Assembly: GCF_018063565.1 (NCBI RefSeq)
Contig: NZ_JAGPBB010000032.1
Coordinates: 1-39,153, forward strand
DNA from: Rhodoferax sp.
Lineage (GTDB): Bacteria; Pseudomonadota; Gammaproteobacteria; Burkholderiales; Burkholderiaceae_C
Reading direction: 5' to 3'
Length of the DNA stretch: 39,153 nucleotides
The notes under the pieces: model-generated
Told to the model about the DNA's origin: nothing
Databases searched by the model: none
Seen by the model: only the letters and a program-made list of their open reading frames with translations
Program-made: the position numbers and the translations under genes
In this document: piece by piece, positions 31,176 to 39,153 of the stretch
Position numbering within the stretch: the first letter of the stretch is position 1
How the letters are laid out: each line of letters opens with the position of its first letter

Positions 31176-33470
31176 CTAGCCTGCCTGGGCGGTCGCACCA
31201 CGCTCGATGGCGAATGATAACGATACCTGGGCTCCGCACAGTACACCGTCCAATTGCCGGTTGGTGATTTCCACCCGTGTGCCATGTTCGTCGGCAATTT
31301 TTTTGACCACCGCCAAGCCGAGACCGGTGCCTTTGTCTTTGGTCGTGACATACGGTTCAAACGCTCGTTTCAGTATGTTCTCAGGAAAACCTGTTCCACA
31401 GTCCAGAATACTCAGGCGAACCCGCTTGGTGGCACCGCGCCATTCTGTCTTCAGAACGACTGGATGCTGCGGATCGGCCCGTCCCGCACTGACGGTTGCA
31501 TCCAACGCGTTCTGCAGTAAATTGTGCAGTACCTGTCGCAATTGCTGCACGTCTCCCATCACCGGCGGGCAACACGGATCGAGGTCGGGAACAAACAGGT
31601 CTGCAGATTTTTCACTGGTGTACATGGCAAGCACGTCTTGTGCCAGGACATTGAGGTCAACCGCGCTAAGTTCTGCCGCCGGCAAGCGCGCATAGTCCCG
31701 GAATTCGTTCACCAGGCGTTTCATGGCGTCAACTTGATCGACGATGGTCTTGACAGATTTGGTGAGCAGTGCCTGCTCGACTGCGGCGACCTTGCCGGTC
31801 AGCTTTTTCTCCAGTCGCTCGGCGGAGAGCTGGATGGGCGTTAACGGGTTCTTGATTTCGTGCGCCAGGCGCCTGGCCACTTCACCCCAGGCCTGGGCAC
31901 GCTGAGCAGAAACTATTTCAGAAATATCGTCAAAAACCAGCAAACGCTGGTTGTCAGGCAACTCCGCTCCGCGTGCGACCAAAGTCACCGCATCATTCGC
32001 CGTTCGACCGATCTGACCACCACTGGTGTCACCCAACTCAAATGACTGCTGCCAATGATCCATGCGGCGTTCACTACCATGCGTAAGAAAGGCGTCAAAC
32101 TGGCGTTGGACGCTGTGACCAAAATCTTCCAGGCCGCCAATGTCGGACAGACGCTTGTTCTCAAATGCGGTCAAGGGCAGCTTGAGGATGCGTGTAGCAC
32201 CTGGGTTGGAGGATCGTATGGCACCCGTCGCATCCAGCACAATCACGCCGCTGGTCAAATTGTCCAGAATCGTCTGAAGGTTCGCCTTGGCGGCACTCAC
32301 TGCCAGCATGCTGCCTTGCACGGTCTGGCGCGCGTCAGACAACTGCTGGGTCATCTGCGCGAATGAGCGCGTCAGTCCGTCCAGCTCGTCCTTTCCAGCA
32401 AGGCTGGCTTTCGGGGTCAAGTCTCCGGCTGCAACCTGACCCACCCCATCAGCGAGCAGCAGCAAGGGCCGGGCAATCTGGTTACCTAGAACCACCGCGA
32501 GCAACACACTGCCAAAGACCGCAAGAAACAGACTGAGCGTCAGGGTGCCGATGTACATACGCCGAAGCCCATCTCGCGCCAACGCCCGCTCCTGATACTC
32601 CTGGTTGGCTTGGGAGACCGCCATGGCATTGCTGACCAACGTTGTGGGTAAGGCTTTGATGGCGAACAGAAAGCGCGGCTCTACCAGCGCGCCATAGTCG
32701 CTACTGTTGACCAACACCAGTGCTTTGATCCGCGCTGAGGAGGGGTCTGCCGTGCTGCCGTCGTCAAAGCCCTCGATCCAGGTGACGTATCGACGCAGTT
32801 GGGCGTTGCGCAACTGCTGCTGCGATGGCAGCTCGGGCGTCAACTGGTAGCGCGATTGACCAGCGGCCGCAATCAGTTTGCCCGATGCGCTCCAAAGCAT
32901 GAGATCGTCCGCGCCCATTGCTTCCCGCGCACGCTCCAAGGGCAAGGCTGCACTCACATCGGGCGTTGCCGACAGCTGCACCGCCGCAACGCGGGCCTTG
33001 CCGGCCAAGTCGGTTGACAGGGCTTCGAGAGTGGTGCGCCCCAGGTTCAAACCCGCAGCCAGGGCCCCTTCGACTTTGACATCAAACCAGCTCTCAATCG
33101 AGCGCGCTACAAACTGGTACGACACGACATAAATCAGCACGCCCGGCGCGAAACCAGCCAATGCAAACACCGCAGCCAGCTTGACCAGCAGCCGACTGCC
33201 AAACTTTTTTTGCTGCAAGCGCTTTAGCAGGCGATAGGCGATCCAGACGATCACCAGCAACAGCAGGCACGCAACGACCACATTCAGCACAAACAGTCTG
33301 GCGTAATTTCGCTCGTACAAATCCCGGTTGGTGGTGGCCTGTGTCAGCAGAAACAGCAGTACCAACCCGACGGCCACCATGGCGGTCAAACCTAGTCCGA
33401 TCAGCCAACGCAACGTACGCAACTTCTTCGCCGCAGCGTCTTGCCGCTCATCAACAGCCATCCGAGTCAC
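31176..33470 (-). CDS. NtrY-like membrane sensor histidine kinase
   Basis: 764 residues. Several N-terminal membrane segments (LIGLGLTAMVAVGLVLLFLL, LLLLVIVWIAYRLL), a periplasmic sensor region, another membrane segment (LTLSLFLAVFGSVLLAVVLG), HAMP, a PAS domain (LQTILDNLTSGVIVLDATGA), HisKA with RLAHEIKNPLTPIQLSAERL and an HATPase with NLLQNALDA, DCGTGFP and GTGLGLAVVKK. The partner is the regulator just downstream. Its ATG overlaps the DUF4390 stop by four bases, so rsmB-DUF4390-kinase-regulator form one unit. Confidence 0.92.
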   Translation of the reverse strand: MTRMAVDERQDAAAKKLRTLRWLIGLGLTAMVAVGLVLLFLLTQATTNRDLYERNYARLFVLNVVVACLLLLVIVWIAYRLLKRLQQKKFGSRLLVKLAAVFALAGFAPGVLIYVVSYQFVARSIESWFDVKVEGALAAGLNLGRTTLEALSTDLAGKARVAAVQLSATPDVSAALPLERAREAMGADDLMLWSASGKLIAAAGQSRYQLTPELPSQQQLRNAQLRRYVTWIEGFDDGSTADPSSARIKALVLVNSSDYGALVEPRFLFAIKALPTTLVSNAMAVSQANQEYQERALARDGLRRMYIGTLTLSLFLAVFGSVLLAVVLGNQIARPLLLLADGVGQVAAGDLTPKASLAGKDELDGLTRSFAQMTQQLSDARQTVQGSMLAVSAAKANLQTILDNLTSGVIVLDATGAIRSSNPGATRILKLPLTAFENKRLSDIGGLEDFGHSVQRQFDAFLTHGSERRMDHWQQSFELGDTSGGQIGRTANDAVTLVARGAELPDNQRLLVFDDISEIVSAQRAQAWGEVARRLAHEIKNPLTPIQLSAERLEKKLTGKVAAVEQALLTKSVKTIVDQVDAMKRLVNEFRDYARLPAAELSAVDLNVLAQDVLAMYTSEKSADLFVPDLDPCCPPVMGDVQQLRQVLHNLLQNALDATVSAGRADPQHPVVLKTEWRGATKRVRLSILDCGTGFPENILKRAFEPYVTTKDKGTGLGLAVVKKIADEHGTRVEITNRQLDGVLCGAQVSLSFAIERGATAQAG

Positions 33471-34084
33471 TTGCCGGGCTCCGGCTCAAGTTTGCGGGCA
33501 ACCGTTCGCGCAATCGACCAGTCGGACTGCCCGAACGTTCCGATATGCAAGGGCCGGGGCAGTTGTGTCAGGTCCAGAGCGAAGCTGAACTCCAGCCGAT
33601 GCGCGGCACCGGGATCAAGTTCGCTCAAGTCTGCAACACGCCAGCGAAAGATCCGTTTGACCGGGCCAAGCGCTTCCAACAAGGAATCAAAATTTTGATT
33701 CAGTACCAAGCCAGGCGCAGCATCCTGCACATCTCCGTGCGAAATGTTGAGCCGCCAGCGCTGTGTCAAAGGATGGTAAGACAAGCGCATCTGACGCCGC
33801 ACCGCCGCGATACGCAAGTCCTTCCAGTACCAACGCTCGCGCAACACATCCACATGCGCCACAAAGAAAATAGGCACACCCTTGAGAAGCGCATCTTCGA
33901 CCACAGGAGCCAATTCAAAATCGACCTGGGCAGAAAGCCATAAACCACCATCGAATTTTTCAAGCTTGATCTGCGCACCATTGCCGGCAGACTCCTGTGC
34001 CATGACGCCTGTCGCGGTGCCGACCACGACCGCTGCGAGAAGAAACAGCAGCGTGTCAAGCAGCCTTTTTTTCCAGCAGTGCAT
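33467..34084 (-). CDS. DUF4390 exported protein
   Basis: About 205 residues. Signal peptide (RLLDTLLFLLAAVVVGTATGVMA) then a beta-rich domain (LWLSAQVDFELAPVVEDALLKG, IFFVAHVDVLRERWYWKD, RWRLNISHGDV). DUF4390 members stand between rsmB and the NtrY-like kinase gene in many betaproteobacteria; no biochemical function is known. The start is uncertain: ATG 34084 is used, ATG 34105 is possible; both lie in the end of rsmB. A periplasmic partner of the kinase is a possibility. Confidence 0.8.
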   Translation of the reverse strand: MHCWKKRLLDTLLFLLAAVVVGTATGVMAQESAGNGAQIKLEKFDGGLWLSAQVDFELAPVVEDALLKGVPIFFVAHVDVLRERWYWKDLRIAAVRRQMRLSYHPLTQRWRLNISHGDVQDAAPGLVLNQNFDSLLEALGPVKRIFRWRVADLSELDPGAAHRLEFSFALDLTQLPRPLHIGTFGQSDWSIARTVARKLEPEPGK

Positions 34085-35375
34085 AGTAGAAGCCGTCTTG
34101 ATCATGAGCCTGATTGTCCTTGGTGATCGAACTGCCTGCGTTGTCAAGAGGCAACAGATGGCCAGGACTTGGCAACAGACGGGCATCGGCATGCGTGGCC
34201 AGGAATGTGTCGGTTTGCTGCTGCCCCTCAGCTGAGAACACCGAGCAGGTGCAATACAGCAAACGCCCCCCTGGTTTCACAACCGGCCACAGTCTGCGCA
34301 ACAGTTCTTTCTGTTTGGCAGCCAGCTGTTCAATGTCGGTCGATCGCCGCAACCAAGGAATATCTGGATGGCGGCGCACAATACCCGAAGCGGAACACGG
34401 TGCATCCAGCAATACCGCATCGAACAACTCCCCGGACCACCATGAGGCGACGTTGCCGACGTCAGCAACCTGAACCTCGGCCTGCAACCCCAAACGCTGC
34501 AAGGTCTGCTGGATGCGCTGACAACGCTCGGGGTCCACATCGACTGCGGTCAAAGCAAGATCAGCCAACTCAAGCAAATGGGCTGTTTTCCCGCCGGGTG
34601 CCGCACAGGCATCCAGTACACGCATGCCAACCCGCGCCGTCCAACCAGAAAGCAACAAAGGGGCGGCCGTCTGGGCAGCCCCGTCCTGCACCGACACCAC
34701 ACCATCGCCAAAACCTGGAATATCTGCAACCGGCCTTGGGTCAAGCAGCATGACACCACTGTCACCGACTGGCACAGCTTGGATGGACGCTTGTGCCAGG
34801 CGCGCCAGGTAGTCGGTTTGTGTGCTCTTTCGTACGTTGACGCGCAAGGTCATGGGAGCAGGTGAACTCGCAGCTCGCAAGATCGCCTGCCAGCGTGTTG
34901 GCCAGTCGGATTGCAAGCGATTGATCCACCAGATGGGATGGTTCCACTGCGCCACCAGATCGACGTCCGTGCGCGCCAGCAGTGCCACACGTTCACGCAA
35001 AAAACGCCTCAGACAGGCGTTGATGAAAGCGGCATGGGCCCTGGTTGCTGGCGTACGTTTGGCCGCTTCTACGGCTTGATTGACCAAGGTGAATTCGTCA
35101 TATTGCGCAGCGTTTTTTTGCCAGACCAGGGCCAGTGCCACACACAGCAGCGCGTCAACCGGCGCTGGCGGTGGACGTGCTGCCAAATGCTTGCGCAAAG
35201 CCTGCGCGCGCCCGAGTTGCCGCCAGACGGCGAAACTCAGCGCCTGCACGCCTGGCCGCGTCCAATCAGGCACATCGTTAAGGGCTGCGGTGCCGGACCG
35301 GCCGACGAGAATCGCCTGCAGCACGGTGCTGACCTGTTGCAGCTGTCGCCACAACGGTGGCTGAGTTTGAGTCAT
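34056..35375 (-). CDS. rsmB: 16S rRNA m5C967 methyltransferase RsmB
   Basis: 439 residues. An N-terminal NusB-like RNA-binding domain (ALCVALALVWQKNAAQYDEFTL region) followed by the SAM-dependent methyltransferase domain: VLDACAAPGGKTAHLLEL, LLDAPCSASGIVRRHPDI and the catalytic TCSVFSAEG. The two cysteines (DAPCS, CTCS) of the RsmB/Nop2 family are present. It lies behind the rpoC terminator and heads the DUF4390/NtrYX-like unit. Confidence 0.93.
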   Translation of the reverse strand: MTQTQPPLWRQLQQVSTVLQAILVGRSGTAALNDVPDWTRPGVQALSFAVWRQLGRAQALRKHLAARPPPAPVDALLCVALALVWQKNAAQYDEFTLVNQAVEAAKRTPATRAHAAFINACLRRFLRERVALLARTDVDLVAQWNHPIWWINRLQSDWPTRWQAILRAASSPAPMTLRVNVRKSTQTDYLARLAQASIQAVPVGDSGVMLLDPRPVADIPGFGDGVVSVQDGAAQTAAPLLLSGWTARVGMRVLDACAAPGGKTAHLLELADLALTAVDVDPERCQRIQQTLQRLGLQAEVQVADVGNVASWWSGELFDAVLLDAPCSASGIVRRHPDIPWLRRSTDIEQLAAKQKELLRRLWPVVKPGGRLLYCTCSVFSAEGQQQTDTFLATHADARLLPSPGHLLPLDNAGSSITKDNQAHDQDGFYYALLEKKAA

Positions 35376-35390
35376 AAGGGGAGACTAGAC

Positions 35391-35431
35391 ATAAAAACGC
35401 CTCAAGCCCATATTCCACGGGGTTGAGGCGC
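35391..35431 (-). terminator. Rho-independent terminator of the rpoBC operon
   Basis: On the minus strand CGCCTCAA (35430-35423) and TTGAGGCG (35405-35398) form a perfect 8-base stem, extended by CCCC/GGGC pairing, and TTTTTAT follows. It lies 20-60 bases after the rpoC stop and before rsmB. Confidence 0.9.
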
Positions 35432-35451
35432 TCTACTATTTGCTTAGGCTG

Positions 35452-39153
<3,702 letters not shown>

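Overview
The window looks like the chromosome of a GC-rich, sulfur-oxidising betaproteobacterium, most likely a Rhodoferax/Comamonadaceae-type member of the Burkholderiales. The evidence is the protein families, the rpoC-rsmB-ntrYX-like order, the algH-yqgF-pyrR-pyrB-pyrC' operon and the sox/fcc genes. This assignment rests on recognising families by eye; no database search was run.

Layout. (1) Positions 1-2720 are an accessory, low-density stretch that resembles integron cassettes. It holds a partial gene, a cupin gene interrupted by an in-frame stop, one convincing attC site (768-825), two DUF1801 genes, a half attC core and a decayed minus-strand frame with two amber codons. No integrase is seen. 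(2) Positions 2723-6701 hold an AhpD-like CxxC protein, a membrane histidine kinase with a FixJ/LuxR-type regulator, a secreted GlcG/HbpS-family protein and an exported ankyrin protein. A perfect palindrome lies just after the regulator gene. The set could be a periplasmic heme or oxidant sensing module. (3) Positions 6718-10092 (minus) are a porin / PstS-like protein / GGDEF cyclase operon, divergent from a membrane Ser/Thr kinase (10344-12044).

(4) Positions 12154-24090 are a sulfur-oxidation island. On the minus strand it holds an ArsR regulator followed by soxY-Z-A-X-B, a small cytochrome c, a FadL-type outer-membrane channel, an FNR-family regulator, a thioredoxin-like exported protein, cytochrome c4, a flavocytochrome c sulfide dehydrogenase pair and a second ArsR regulator with cysteines. 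On the plus strand there is a YeeE/YedE transporter. soxCD are absent from the window. Visible control sites are an ATTC-N8-GAAT operator before the first ArsR gene, and an FNR box plus a 19-bp palindrome before the FadL-type gene.

(5) Positions 24184-39153 are housekeeping: an inactive-type dihydroorotase (pyrC'), pyrB, pyrR, yqgF and algH (minus), a photolyase (plus), a small unknown gene, tRNA-Phe, an NtrX/NtrY-like pair, a DUF4390 gene, rsmB and most of rpoC (cut by the window end). A dispersed repeat is seen twice, once before the ankyrin gene and once forming the N-terminus of YqgF.
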